DNA of 64,000 bases from Glandiceps talaboti (taxonomy: Eukaryota; Hemichordata; Enteropneusta; Spengelidae), in NCBI RefSeq assembly GCF_964340395.1, contig NC_135557.1:21452225-21516224 (forward strand). Reading direction: 5' to 3'. Of the stretch, positions 1 through 13,941 are shown one piece after another. Made by a program: the position numbers and the translations under genes. Positions within the stretch are counted from its first letter, which is position 1; each line of letters opens with the position of its first letter. The notes below the pieces were generated by a model. The model was not told where the DNA came from. It saw nothing but the letters and a program-made list of their open reading frames with translations, and did no database searches.

Positions 1-489
1 TGGCAATAACTGTCTATATTGTATCTCTGTGAGTAATAATCAAAACCAAACACCCATATATGGCAATAACTGTCTACATTGTATCTCAGAGAGTAATAAT
101 CAAAACCAAACACCCATATATGGCAATAACTGTCTACATTGTATCTCTGTGAGTAATAATCAAAACCAAACACCCATATATGGCAATAACTGTCTACATT
201 GTATCTCTGAGAGTAATAATCAAAACCAAACACCCATATATGGCAATAACTGTCTACATTGTATCTCTGAGAGTAATAATCAAAACCAAACACCCATATA
301 TGGCAATAACTGTCTATATTGTATCTCTTAGAGTAATAATCAAAACCAAACACCCATATATGGCAATAACTGTCTACATTGTATCTTTGAGAGTAATAAT
401 CAAAACCAAACACCCATATATGGCAATAACTGTCTACACTGTATCTCAGAGAGTAATAATCAAAACCAAAACACCATATATGGCAATAA
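1..489. repeat. 60-bp minisatellite, ~8 copies (cut by window edge)
   Basis: Unit tggcaataactgtctacatt, gtatctctgagagtaataat, caaaaccaaacacccatata. Copies differ by 1-3 bases. The unit has no stop in two plus-strand frames, which creates artificial reading frames. Confidence 0.97.
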
Positions 490-819
490 TTATAATTGTC
501 TATATCATTGTATTTTCTAGTTAGAAGAATAGCATCTGTTTTAATAATCCTTTTTGAAATAAGTGAATTAAACAAACTTGACATGGTTTCATCAAGATCT
601 TACCAATGTACATACCAGGTATATAAGTTTCTAACACAACCCATTGTACACTGACATGGTTTAGTCAGCCAAGATAGAGACAAACATACTGAGTGTGCCA
701 TGTGTGTGCAGGCATGCATAACAAAGTCATCAATACATTATACACTGGAGATTTCACACTCTAATATCACCATATCAAGTTAAAATCTATCCTTTCTACT
801 ACTTTTGACTTCATTAAAA
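490..819. other. Nothing recognised
   Basis: AT-rich spacer without array or coding signal. Confidence 0.5.
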
Positions 820-1376
820 GTAACTACCATGCAATAGAGTGCACCAAGTAACTACCATGCAATAGAGAGTGCCAAGTAACTACCATGCAATAGAGAGTGC
901 CAAGTAACTACCATGCAATGGAGAGTGCCAAGTAACTACCATGCAATAGAGAGTGCCAAGTAACTACCATGCAATAGAGAGTGCCAAGTAACTACCATGC
1001 AATAGAGAGTGCCAAGTAACTACCATGCAATGGAGAGTGCCAAGTAACTACCATGCAATAGAGAGTGCCAAGTAACTACCATGCAATAGAGAGTGCCAAG
1101 TAACTACCATGCAATAGAGAGTGCCAAGTAACTACCATGCAATAGAGAGTGCCAAGTAACTACCATGCAATAGAGAGTGCCAAGTAACTACCATGCAATG
1201 GAGAGTGCCAAATAACTACCATGCAATAGAGAGTGCCAAGTAACTACCATGCAATAGAGTGCACCAAGTAACTACCATGCAATAGAGAGTGCCAAGTAAC
1301 TACCATGCAATAGAGAGTGCCAAGTAACTACCATGCAATAGAGAGTGCCAAGTAACTACCATGCAATAGAGAGTCT
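820..1376. repeat. 28-bp minisatellite, ~19 copies
   Basis: Unit aagtaactaccatgcaatag agagtgcc, very homogeneous, with rare variants (atgg for atag, aaataact). Confidence 0.97.
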
Positions 1377-1675
1377 TGTATTATAATGTGGTTGTTTTAT
1401 TGTATGTTAACACTATAGACAGCTTTGTACACATACCATAGTGTATGTTATTATACATATAATGTTCCGATATATTATTTACATATAAGTCATGTACATT
1501 TGCACATAATACAATATTTCAATGATGTACACTATATTTTAAAACTATAGACAGTTTGGTACATAACAACTACTATACTTTATATTACATTTGTACAACT
1601 AGTCTAAACTGTATATCTTAAAACTAGGTATTTTGGTACACAACAAATATTCGTATGTTACATTTGTACAAAACA

Positions 1676-1935
1676 ATAAATTGGCCACACTGATGAGGAT
1701 TGGGTATTTATTTTATATTAAATTAATATTAAGTTTGTAATTTATTAAATGATTTTATCATGGCTTCATACTTGGAAAATCAATTAGAAACAATATGCTT
1801 GTAACCCAATAAATTGCAAAATCATGGTAATAAAATATACAAAATGTTTGTTATGGTAAGTAAAATAACAAACTTTTTACACATCTTTTAGCTTTTTTGC
1901 AAAGTATTGAACTATTGATTGATCTCACCCTTTAT
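1676..1935. mobile_element. Partial copy of the 24.6-kb fold-back family
   Basis: Shares gaggattgggtattt, atcatggcttcatacttgga and caaactttttacacatcttttagctttttt with the element at 24635-25252. Only part is retained. Confidence 0.6.
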
Positions 1936-2292
1936 GATTATTGTCTTATATGTCCTAATTATTCTTTCCTTCAGTATTGATTTCCTAAAAAAAACTGTAA
2001 TTTTTCTGCATGTCTGAAGGAATGCTATTTCACAAATGATGATGTAACTGTTGCCTTGGAGATGAAGTAGACATATGTTGACTATTAGTTTAGAATTTAT
2101 TTTGTCTTACATTGAAACATAGCTCTCTACAGAGGACATTGCAATTGAATGTCTACCCAATATTATTTCTAGACTTGTCTCATGTGACTTTCCAAACCTA
2201 CACTGTCATGCATTACAGTAGTACGTGTCCCAGTGAACATTCCATCAGTTCAAACACAAGATAAGAAGATAGTAATAATGCATAGTGTTCAC
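1936..2292. other. Nothing recognised
   Basis: Intron-like AT-rich sequence downstream of the candidate exon. Confidence 0.5.
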
Positions 2293-2358
2293 CTTCTTCT
2301 CTAGACATTCCATCCATCAATGTCAAAATTCCATCAGACTCATGTCTCTCTTCACTGA
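2293..2358 (-). CDS. Candidate internal exon of a second minus-strand gene
   Basis: 66 nt between acceptor ggatgcag and donor gtgaac, phase 1-1, reading SEERHESDGILTLMDGMSRE. It is acidic and coding-like in an otherwise stop-rich region. It joins in frame with the exon at 16657-16732 (split codon GTC), though other exons could lie between. No domain is recognised. Confidence 0.45.
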
Positions 2359-3913
2359 CTGCATCCATACATAAATAAACACTTTATCAATATGTATGGT
2401 ATAAAATTGTCAATTATATATGCACAGTATCATATTATATATGCGTAGTGTCATATTATGTATGCGCAGTATCAACATTGCATATGCACTGTATCAACAT
2501 TATATCAAGGTTATATATACAGTGTTAAAGTGGTTCTGCTACTGTTTTTTGAACCTAACAATGTGGCTAGATTTACGAAATTGTCTGTTTACCACATAAA
2601 ACTCAATGGTAAACCGTAAACTCCAATAAATTAAACATTGTGATTTACCCAATATAACAAAGGCACTGTGTCATTATTTGATATGCATAATATCTTCATA
2701 TATTCAAATTACATCATTGCATGTGCACAATATCATCATATATGCAAATTGTGAAAATTCTTGTACACAATGTGAAAATTCTCTGCAAACTTTACCCAAA
2801 TTCTTTCCTTAGATACTTGAGTATCCAAACCCCAGCAATAGCATTGATTATATATTATATGCACATCATTATATATTCATAATATCAACTATTCCTAAGT
2901 CTTTATCGATATTACATGTACAGCGCTTTTGCTAAGGGTGATAATTCTGTATGTTGCTAAAATCTATCAGAATGCCTGTTATTCTACCATTGTTACCAAA
3001 CAAGATCACAGTACACTAACACAAGAATCTATGCCATTTTCTGCTTTCTCCTCTCACTATTACAAGGTTCCCAAACTCTAACATATACATTATAGGAGTA
3101 CTATGACTCAACATACTCTATCTGTTTCTTCATTTTCCATTAAATGATAAACGAAGACCCTTATAAAATTATGGAAATCATCTGGGCTTTCAGTTATTCA
3201 AAGATAAAAGAAAAATGTTTGAACTGTGCTATTAACCTCCACATTAGTGTGGCATTCGGTCATAGGGTCACAAATATTTTCGACATTAGATACCTCTACC
3301 CCTTTGATATGAATTACCAAGTCCTCACCTGGGAATTGAATAGTCTTCAAATCATTCTTCTTTATTTGCTATGATAGTTTCAATATTAACTATTTATAAT
3401 CTATGTTTTTTCCCACTTTTCAAGGCAAATAGACAGTCTTTCTATGCAACATTACACACATATATATATTGGCAATATTTTATTCATTACTATTGTAACT
3501 GTAGCATGAATTCTGATATGCCTGATCTCAGTTTGGTAAAAGATATGTAACATTTGATACATCTAGGTTTTAGATATTGAATCATCACATGAATAAATAA
3601 ACCTGGGATTTTATGGTAGATTTTAACCTACATGGACTGTATCTAATTTATCATAATTATATAATATTTTGATAAAAATACTTATAATATAGCATAAATG
3701 ATGATTAAAATAAATGAAAATATCTACATTAATTTTCAAATGACAACAGCTGGTGTTTCTTTCGTTAGTGTTAACATAGAAACATTTTAAGAGGTTTGTA
3801 AGAAGTCTTCTTTTTTTTAGTTCGTTAATACTTCCATATAATCTCTTGTTCAGAATTTAGCTTCTGTGCAACACAAGACAACGGAAACTAAACAAAAAAC
3901 GGAGACCAAGTTG

Positions 3914-3916
<3 letters not shown>
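2359..3916. other. AT-rich spacer
   Basis: Weak degenerate repeats of the atatgcacagtatcat type at 2405-2530 and 2690-2760. No gene-like signal. Confidence 0.5.

Positions 3917-3951
<35 letters not shown>
3917..3951. repeat. (CA)n microsatellite
   Basis: 17-18 CA copies. Confidence 0.95.
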
Positions 3952-3953
<2 letters not shown>

Positions 3954-4469
3954 TGAGTCTGATTACAGTAAAATTGCTCTGCTACTTTCAGCATATGATT
4001 GATATGAATAATCTCAGCCTTGACCAGTTAATGTTAGTGTAATAAAAGTCACTATAATTGCACTTTACCATGATTGTTTATTTATTATTATCCCTACATG
4101 GATAGATAAAGAAGTTATAAATGTGAGATTCATTACCATTCCATGTCAAAGTTTTACGACTATTGAAATCATCTGATTGTATGCTCCCCTGGGAGCAAAT
4201 GAAGTTAAAGGTATAATTGTACTGTTAAAGGTCCATGCTAGGGTAACCGAAGGCTTCACTGAATTTGAAGACACACTCTTAAAATGTGCTTTTAATTGGT
4301 GTCCAAAATATGATCATACAATTTGCTGGAAAGATCATAACATGATTCATAGAAATGTCACTCATAACACAAAATGGTTTAATTGATCCAAACACACACT
4401 TCAGCAGAATGAACATCTACTGCACAAACATTCATATATGAGAACAAATCAGTCTGACTACAGGGGGTT

Positions 4470-4720
4470 AAATGTTGTCAAGATGAAAAAACTTTCAACT
4501 TTATTTGGCAAGTTATTATTTGAGTCTAAAGATCGATGATCAAGGTGAAATGCCGTCAAGATGAAAAAAACTTTCAACTTTATTTAGTTTATTATTATTT
4601 GAGTCTAAAGATCGATGATCAAAGTCAAATGCTGTCAAGATTGAAAAAAAAACTTTCAACTTTATTTAGCAAGTTATTATTTGAGTCTAAAGTTTGATGG
4701 TCAAGGTCAAATGTCAGTTG
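4470..4720. repeat. ~80-bp tandem repeat, 3 copies
   Basis: Blocks gtcaagatgaaaaaactttc, ttatttgagtctaaagatcg and atgatcaaggtgaaatgc recur three times. Confidence 0.85.
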
Positions 4721-5034
4721 TTGGATTAGGATTAAAATTTGGCAAGAGAATCAGTTATCTGCTAGAGCTACTTAGGGAAAAGTTTGTCCTAATCAAAAGA
4801 ATGATCATTGTTTGATCATTATGGCTGCACTGATAAAATAACTGTGATGTGAGAACTGGGGACTGAAAGTCAAACATAGGCATAGTGATACTGCAGGCAG
4901 AAGATAATGTGATGGGGAGGGGAGGGAGAGGGAGAGGGAGGGGAGGAATGGGTACATAAATCAATGTTTCAACCATTAACAAGTCTTCATAGAAGACACA
5001 GACCTTAACTACTTTACTTTTATGTGTCAGTGGT

Positions 5035-5410
5035 ATGCAAGGAATTTTTTGATTTTGATGATTGACTGACCCTGGTCAAGGTCAATGGTCGTGGTCTTAA
5101 AAGAAAGCTTGCACCTGATGATATGGGTACTTGATTGGAGTCTCTATGTATTACAGTTTTTGAGTTATGCAGTACATATTGATTTCTGACCACAAATATG
5201 GCTGCCAATCCTTCAAATTTGCATATGGTTTCACAACAAAGTGACATGCATATGCCCTATTATGACATATCACAATCATATCAGATTTTATTGATATTAG
5301 ATATTGCATGTCAGAGAAATGGCATATTACAAACACATACATGGATGGATGGACAAACAGTCAGACGGACATAGCCCATTGTAACAGTCTATCCTTTGGG
5401 GATCTAAAAA
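5035..5410. mobile_element. Interspersed repeat fragment
   Basis: A composite of a GACC/TGGTC-rich start, ggatggatggacaaacagtc near 5342 and cggacatagcccattgtaac near the end. This arrangement recalls abundant invertebrate interspersed repeats with a GGAC microsatellite. Only one copy is in the window, so it is tentative. Confidence 0.35.
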
Positions 5411-6200
5411 TTAGGTAAAACAGGTAAAAGTAAGGGGCAGGGCTCACAAACAAGCTGGAGGGTATAGATGGATGAGCACTACATGTATTATGCATATTGT
5501 CATGTTCAATGTGGAAAATAATATAAATTCTATATCAATCAATAATTTTTAAAAAAAGAAAGAAATACATGTAATTTTAAAAGATATAAAATGCATTGAA
5601 GTGAAGTCTCACACATAAGGGTATACTAAACAGACCGAGATTACGGTACATGTACATGATGGAAGAGAATGGCTATACAGTCAAGACGTTTGTTCTACAC
5701 GTGGGAATACATCGTCTTATCGACTGACGGCACAGGTTAGGCTGTCCAAAACATACAGGATATTACTTTATACACCGAACAACATCCATTTCTCTCTGTG
5801 TATTTAACCTATACATTCAATCTGAATTATTCAAATCTAACTTTTACAGAAGTAAACCAGTTTTATGACTTCGTAAAGATAAATTGTGGCCATGGGAGCA
5901 GTGTTGAATATTTCAACGGTTTGTAAGATTTTACCCAGCGTACAGTAAATGATTTATCTTAATGGAGTATACACTACCTGTGGTCTAGGGAGACATTTAT
6001 AGCTTCTTTCTTTCTCTACTTTCCTATGTAAAAGGATACTTTGATTACTTCATGAAATTGTGTCATAAATAAATAACTTTCCAAATTTTTACATTCCCAT
6101 GGTAACAGGTGTGTCTTCATAGTCTTGCATATTACATACAATGTAATACAAATGTTGAATTGCATGCATGAGATCACTGTCTACTCGTATCCATATTTAT
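5411..6200. other. Nothing recognised
   Basis: No array or open frame of note. Confidence 0.5.
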
Positions 6201-6204
6201 TGCA

Positions 6205-6700
6205 ACTATTTACCCACCCACAAATCCTCTAACCAATCCTTCATAACCTTCCAACTATTCACCTACCTACAAACTCCCAACCAACCCATCTTACCACTCC
6301 AACTACTCCCCCACCCACACATCCTCTGCCAATTTTATGAACCCCAACAACTCACTTGCTCACATGTCCATCAATCCTCTATGAACCTCAAACTATACAT
6401 TGTACATCCATTCAATCATCCCCCCACCAATCCTTGCTAACCTTCCAACTATTCACCCACCTACAAACCCTCCAACCAACCTTCATAACCTTCCAACTAT
6501 TCACCCACCTACAAACCCTCCAACCAACCTTCATAACTTTCCAACTATTCACCCACCTACAAACCCTCCAACCAACCTTCATAACTTTCCAACTGTTCAC
6601 CCACCTACAAACCCTCCAACCAACTTTCATAACCTTCCAATTATCCACCCACCTACAAACCCAACTTTCATAACCTTCCAACTATCCATCCTCACAAATG
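6205..6700. repeat. 48-bp C-rich minisatellite
   Basis: Unit ccttccaactattcacccac ctacaaaccctccaaccaac cttcataa. About 5 clean copies from 6441, with older decayed copies to the left. Strong strand asymmetry (almost no G on the plus strand). Confidence 0.92.
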
Positions 6701-6719
6701 ATACCGTACCACCACACCC

Positions 6720-9000
6720 ATTCACCAACCGTAAAAATATCTTGAGGAATGAACAGATACGGAAGAGAATCATCAAAGAATGACACTGGAAAACAGCAGA
6801 ATAAAGATAGTACATTTCAAGCCAATGCAAGAATAAGGTAATGGAAGAATACTTAATTGTCAAAGACGAAAAAATTTTTACGGAATGAAGCGACACTAAA
6901 ATGCATTGTAAATTAGGACAATGATGCTGGAAAACAACAGAATAAAGATACTACATTTCAAGCCAATGCAAGAATATAGATGACTTAATACTACAATGTG
7001 GTATGACAAAGGAAAGAACACTTAATTGTCTAAGATGAAAACGTTTTGTGGAATGATGAGATATGGAAACGAATTGTCAATTAGGACAGTGGACAACAGT
7101 AGAATAAAGAGTGTAAAATTACAAAGGTTTGACGACAATAAATGAATATAGATGTACTAACAGAAGACAATAGAAGAATACTAAATCACCAATGATGGAG
7201 ATATTTAAAGGGGAATTAAAGTGTGGTTGAAGCTATCATAAATTCATTAAGGAAATTTGAAAGCCTATGAAAATAATGCATCTTTCCTTAAAAAGAGGCA
7301 TTTCTCTGATCTCCTGGGGCTCTGCGTGGATGCAAATTGAAACCTGGGAAATCCCTGGGTGTCAAATGGCTCAAAGTTGCAAGTATTATTGTCATACAAG
7401 TGACCAAATTGTTTCAATTATGACTGTTTTTGATTAGTTTCATTTTTAGACGTCTTCAAAAAGTCAAGTCTGTACGCATGTGCCTAACACAAATGGTCTA
7501 TATATTTTATTTGCCATTTCACATATTCTTGATAATGTGAGAGATGGATAATTGTTACATTTCACTGTTGGCCATGACACATCCACTGCAGAAGACACAA
7601 TACAGAAACAATCAAAGACAAAAAACATTTCAAGGGATGAAGCGACTCAGAAGATAACTGTCAATTAGGACAATGACATTGGACGATGGCAGAATAAAGA
7701 CGACAAAATTACCAGAGAAGAAAATGTTTCAAGACAATGCAAGAATATAGATGTATAAAAGACAGTGGATGAATATCTAATTACCCAAGACAGTCCCCCT
7801 ATCACAGAGGGACTGTGCCCAAGACAAGAGTGTTCTGAGGAACAAACGATTATGGTAAAGAATCACCAATGAATGAAGACAACTGTGTAAGACAATCATA
7901 GAATGAAATCAACCAGAGAGGAAAACTTTTTAAGACAATGCAAGAATATAGATGACTTAACACCACAATGTGGTATGACAATGGAAGAATATTTAGACTA
8001 AAGAAGACAAAAAAAAACATTTAAAAAAATGAAGAGATACAGAAGAGAATTATGAATTAGAACAATGACATTAGACAACATCAGAATAAAGGTGATAAAA
8101 TTATCAGTCTGAGAGAAGAAAACACTCTAAGACAATGAATTATGTTAAAAGACAATGGACGAATATTTAATTTCCAAGACAAGATTGTGCTACAGAATGA
8201 AGAATGTGGTAAAGAATCTTCAATGAATGAAGACATCTACATTAAACTACATCAGAATAACAATAAATATTCAACCAGAGAGGAAAACGTTTTAAGACAA
8301 TGCAAGAATATAGATGACTTAATTAATGATAAAAACGTAGTAAAGACAATGGAAGCATACTTAATTTATCAATGACAAAAACGTTTTAAGAAATAAAGAG
8401 ATACGGAAGAGAATTATCAATTAGAACAATGACATTAGACGACAGCAGAATAACGATGATAAAATTACCAGAGAAGAAAATATATAAAGACAATGGGTGA
8501 ATAGTCAATTACCCAAGGCAAGAGTGTTCAGAGGAACGAACGAATATGGTACAGAATCACCAATGATTGAAGACAATTATATTAGTGTAGAACAACTATA
8601 AAACATAACCTAGGGAGGAAAACAATTTAAGACAATGCAAGAATTTATCTGACTTAATGCCACAATGTAATATGACAATGACTTAATTGTCAAGGACAAC
8701 AAAAAAACTTTTTGAGGGATAAAGAGATATGGATTAAGGACAATGACATTAAACAACATCAGAATACAGATGATGAAATTACCAGTCTGAGAGAAGAAAA
8801 CGTTCTTAGACAATGAATTATCTTGTAAGACAATAAATGAATATTTAATTAGCAATGACAAAGAACATTTTAAGGGATGAAGAGATACAGGAGAGCATTG
8901 TCAATTTAAAAGAATGACATGAGACAACAGAAGCATAAAGATTAAACAAAAAGCTGAGCGGAAAACGTTTGAAGACAATGTAAGAATATAAATGACTCCA
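6720..9000. repeat. Long, old, diverged complex tandem array (~2.3 kb)
   Basis: Recurring modules: gacaatgcaagaatatagat; ccacaatgtggtatgacaatg; atgaagagatacggaagagaat; gacattagacaacagcagaataaagatgataaaattacc (in parts); and gagaagaaaacgtttt. The order repeats several times with indels, suggesting an ancient satellite with units of a few hundred bp. No conserved frame. Confidence 0.75.
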
Positions 9001-9360
9001 AGAAACTCAAAGTAATTTATGACAAACACAGTTTACAAGAATAATAATCACTCAAGACTCAAAAAATAAAAATGAGCACTGACATTTTATCAAAAATGAT
9101 GAACTAACAAATTTGATCTAAATAATTTTCTTTTGGAATATTCATAATTTGCAAATTTCTGTCAAAGGAGCACACAAGGTTGTTCATAATCATACATCAT
9201 TATCCATCGTACCTACAGAGGTGAACTCTAAGAGTGTTACAATTGTAACTAATACATACATGTACAAATTGTGTGGTTTTGTATATCAATTTGTTTTCTA
9301 TAAATGTTTAGGCTAAAATACCAACTTTACTGCATTTTTCTACAAATCTCAAGAGTGTGA

Positions 9361-9620
9361 ATGTAAAGAGCATGAAGTATGCCGTGAGCATGTACTTAGT
9401 GTGCATATAGTGAGCATGTGATGTGCATGTGAGTTTTATGAGGTGTTCCTATACATTTCATGCACACTACAGCACACATCATGCACATCACATGTACACT
9501 GCATTAAGTGAGTATATGGTTCATGTATAATGTGGTATGGTGTGCATGTGATATGCATGTGATGTGCATGTGAGTTGTAGGAGGTGTTCCTATACATTTC
9601 ATGCATATATATATATATAT
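9361..9620. repeat. TGCATG-rich repeats
   Basis: gtgagtt followed by a 20-odd-base ggtgttcctatacatttcat block occurs twice (9429 and 9571), among degenerate gcatgtgatgtgcat runs. A short TA run is at 9605. Confidence 0.75.
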
Positions 9621-10885
9621 AGTGGGTATCAAAGACAATGCACACTGCCAAATTAAAGAGACTTTATAGTTTCAATTTGTCGACACAATGTTTTTTTTTA
9701 CGTCTCACACGTTTACTCTTAGAAATCACAAATTAAATCAAATTACAGACACAGATAGCATACAAGCACACAAACACACTGATAGCTAGTATGTAAATAA
9801 AATGTTATATTTTATCTCACTGTCAACACAAATATCCACTTTTTGTTTGAATCTCCATATTCCATCCAGCGGTGATGTTGATTTGTGTTCACAGTGAGAG
9901 TAAATGTATCAGTTTATATGCTTCCAGTGTTTTTCATTTGTATAATTTGAAACAAAAAATGTGTGTGAAAGATAAAACCATCATACCACCTAATCCTAAT
10001 TGAAACTTCAAAGTCTCACTAGTCTGGTAGTAAGCAGCTTGACATCATGCAAACGATGGCAATGAGATATATTGACCTAAAAGTTGGCATAGACACCCTC
10101 CTCATGTTCAGAACTGATTATAGCTATTATCCCTGGTTAATATTCTATGTTGGTATATGAACTAAGAGTGATTAGTGCTAGATTTGGTGTTAAATCACAC
10201 CTTCAAGTAGTGATTAGTCTTATCGATGTCACTTCTCCTGATCAAAGATTACACTAACAATCAATTTGTCATGACAACTACACATTATATGCATACAACT
10301 TATTATACTCCCTAGCACTTTCCAATGTTGACTTATTGTGTTTGGTTCCAGTGACTTATTGCTCTTACATCAAACAGTGGCTAAAGGAAACGTCACGCTT
10401 TAAAAAAATTATCAATTAATCCTCTTTCCACCAATTTGTTTGTACTCAAAAAATTACAATTCAGGAAAAAAAAGATTCTATATCATCTCAATGTTACATG
10501 AGTATATCTGTAAATATTTAAAAAAAAAAAAAAAAAATTGAAAACATCAACATAATTAAATATTTGTTAGAAACCAGGGTATTATTTTTCATAACAAAAC
10601 AAATCAACTAAAAAATGGAACTTAATCTTTGGTGCATTTTTTTCCTTCTTTATATGTATACATGTAGTCTTATTTGCTTTTTAACTGACAAGAAAATAAT
10701 TTCTAATTTTCTATTTTGTCACACTTCTACATTTATCCAGCTAATTGTAAGAGTTGTTATTGAACTGTTGATTTCAGATATTCCACATTTTAAATTTTAC
10801 CTGGAGGTAAATATGATATCTACTTCGACACACTTACTTTTATTTCTTGATTCCTTCCCCTTGTAAATCATGTTGAAGTAGACAC
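9621..10885. other. AT-rich spacer
   Basis: Poly-A at 10521-10538. No gene recognised. Confidence 0.5.
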
Positions 10886-11036
10886 TCTATGATATGATAA
10901 GATGTATGATATATGTGGTATGATATATTTTGATATGATATATATGATATATGGTATGATATAACATGATATGATATATATGATATATGGTATGATATAT
11001 ATGAGATATGGTATGATTATGATATATCATATTAAA
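10886..11036. repeat. ATGATAT-type low-complexity repeat
   Basis: Short units of the tatgatatatgatatggtat type. Confidence 0.88.
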
Positions 11037-13310
11037 GTTTTCTGTAATCAGCTACATATGGTATTCAAAGGCTATTTAAATGCAACATTTTTTTTCAATT
11101 TTTTGTTTCATGAAATTTTAAATAAAATATTACAGAAATACAACAGAGTGAAAATTAAATAGTAATATGTTTCAAGTATGCATGGTTTCCATGGAAACTT
11201 AAGTGAGATGGTTTTACATTTTTATTACAAATTTAAATCTAAGGTATTGTAAAATTCAGAGATACTTCCTATTCATCATGTGTATCCATTCATGAATTTT
11301 TTAGATACATCATAGAAAAATTCCTGTGTGACTGCTCAACAATGAATCAATCAAAATCTCAAATTCCTTCACTGCTATATTACATGTTAAGGTCAAAGGT
11401 TAATGTATGCATGGCTTTCTCACCTGAATAGAAAGGTTACAAAAACACAGTAATGGAAAAGACTGCTCTATCTGGTTAACCCTTGACCTTTCCAAGAATG
11501 GCTGCTCCTTCAGTGATCCTTGTCACTGCTAATTATTCATGATATGCAAATGAGTATATAATATGCAAATAGTTAGCCTGCCTAGCTTGGCAATATGACT
11601 GTTGTAATTCATCCCTTGATCTGGTGCAATAAACTATACTTTCAAGTTGATGAATCATCAGGTAAAGCTGGTCAAAGTGGTAAAAATAACTCTCGTCTTC
11701 TTCAACAATCAGATAGAGCACTTTGAATTCTCAACAATCTGATATTACGTGTACATATCGTAGCGCAGGAGTAATTCTCACTTGTCACCCCTGCTAAATT
11801 CAGCCTACCTGCAGAGATGTGTTGATACACTATTCACACATTTCTCATTGTCTAATGTGTTGCAATATTGTTTTTTGCTAAAAGGGTTTGAACCCAAATA
11901 ACTATGAAAATGAAATGTGATGAAAAATACAGATTTTATCCTTTGACATAGTTATGGAAGCTAATAACAAACCTAATGAAACTACTCAGGTAGCTGCAAC
12001 AAAGTCAGGGATATTGATAAGAGATGTAGCCTGCAAAAAATATACCTACCTGTGGTTCTCCATTTTCAATCTTTATCAGCTATATATGTATTTAATAGTT
12101 TGACTTACATATATATTATAGTTTGTATTGTAATACTTGCATTTATGCACACATACTAGTGTATTTGTATTTCCACTTTACTACAATACTAAAAATAGTG
12201 TTGCATACCTGTATGAAAATGTACACAAAATCAAATAAACACACAGTTATGTTTTTTACAAAATTTGTTCAAGAACGGGGATAAACATACAATTCACAGT
12301 CATACAATACTAACAGAACCCCAAGTATGAGTGTCTGTGATATTGTATAAAATTATGGAACCTAAATGTAAAAGTTTTATCAATATTCTGCTGCAAAGTA
12401 ATCTTGACAGTCTAATACATTCAATTTTATTCATTACATTTTCAACCAAACTCTACTGGCACTCTTTTGTTTTGAAATTTTTATCCCTTTTCAAGGAATT
12501 ATGAAATAAATCAATAAACAGACATATTTTCTATAAATCAGGTCTAAATATAAGGAGAAATATGCCAAAAAATTGCAGAGAAATGGAAAATTTTGTTCAT
12601 ACATAATTTTGGCGGGAAAGCATAAGGATTAGATCAGACTATGTTTAACAAGTAAAAGGTAGATAACCCGCCCATAATTCTAACATCTGCTTCATGTCAT
12701 TAAATGATTCCAGTCATCTTGCTTGATTAATTCTCAAAATTGATACTCTTCCTTCCGGCATAATCTCAATTAGCTGCCTATAACACCTTTCCTGACAGTC
12801 AGGATGAATTCCATGGAAGAGGAAATAAAAAGATGTTGACACAGAGCTATGTATTTTGCCTTTCCTCAATTACTAGGATATTAGAGGAATAGAGTGTACT
12901 ATCATAGTGTGTTGAAATTAGTGTGACATTGCAGTAGTACACAGACATTCCATCACAATCCAGACATACTGGCCCCATGTCATGTTCTTCTCTATAAATC
13001 CTTAATGCCGTGGTATTGCTCAAAAGTCTACTTCTGTTTCAAGTCCTATCTTCTACAAGTCATTCTCAATAAATCATCACTTCCTATGAATAAATCAAGC
13101 AAACATCGACCCCTTTCATGAGTTATTTACCAAAGATAAACATACTAAATCATTTGATACACAAAAGACACCAAAACATTCTTAATAATTTCTGAATCTC
13201 ATTCCTATAATCAGTGCTAACATAATGAGATATGCAAACTCTTTATTTACAGCCACACAAAAGTATTTTTATGTAGAAATGATATTTCCCAAATATGATT
13301 TATTTCTATT
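11037..13310. other. AT-rich region, one odd open stretch
   Basis: A minus-strand stretch at 11533-11727 reads YFYHFDQLYLMIHQLESIVY without stops for about 65 codons. It has no clean splice borders, ATG or known domain, so it is not called. Otherwise nothing recognised. Confidence 0.4.
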
Positions 13311-13610
13311 GTGTAATACAAATAATCATAATGATAATTCTGGTTTTAATAGCATTTTTCAAATTTTGTTCAAAGCACTTTACAATTATTACCAACAACC
13401 CTTTATACAGCCTTACAACTCCCTTTGACGCATACATGTACAATTCATTGCAGCCTTTGCAAGGATACATTAAAGATTAAAGCATTCACATTGCAACCTC
13501 TATCCTACCACTGTACCAGGTCCCAAATTATAAAACTGGGTTGATTGAAGCACAAACTTAGTTTAAATCTTGATTTTAGTGATTAAGAAACAAATGGCAG
13601 CTGCTAAGCT
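13310..13610 (-). mobile_element. SINE-like element, copy 2 (older)
   Basis: Matches the 25885-26215 element through gcactttacaattattacc, cattgcagcctttg, gcattcacattgcaacctctatcctacc and actgggttga. Its head end runs straight into a minisatellite built from that head. Confidence 0.7.
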
Positions 13611-13910
13611 TAAACCTACAACCCACAGATTCCAAGCTGGCAACTCTAAATCTACAACACACAGATTCCAAGCTGACTACTCTAAACCATACAACCCACA
13701 GATTCCAAGCTGGCCACTCTAAACCTACAACTCACAGATTCCAAGCTGGCCACTCTAACCATACAAACCACAGATTCCAAGCTGGCCACTCTAACCATAC
13801 AAACCACAGATTCCAAGCTGGCCACTCTAAACCTACAACCCACAGATTCCAAGCCTACCATTATAAACCATACAACCCACAGATTCCAAGCTGACCATTC
13901 TAACCATAGA
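13600..13910. repeat. ~36-bp minisatellite derived from a SINE head
   Basis: Unit ccacagattccaagctggcc actctaaacctacaac, about 8 copies. It corresponds to the tRNA-like part of the adjoining SINE-like element (compare 26155-26200). Confidence 0.88.
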
Positions 13911-13941
13911 ACTATCATTACTTTATATATACTGTAACACA

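Noticed and set aside
1-524. Open frames across the 60-bp repeats resembling a Cys-containing repeat protein
   Set aside because: Period divisible by three, two frames open, no flanking coding signal.
11533-11727. Possible exon reading YFYHFDQLYLMIHQLESIVY
   Set aside because: No convincing acceptor or donor in the right frame and no known domain; left as unexplained.
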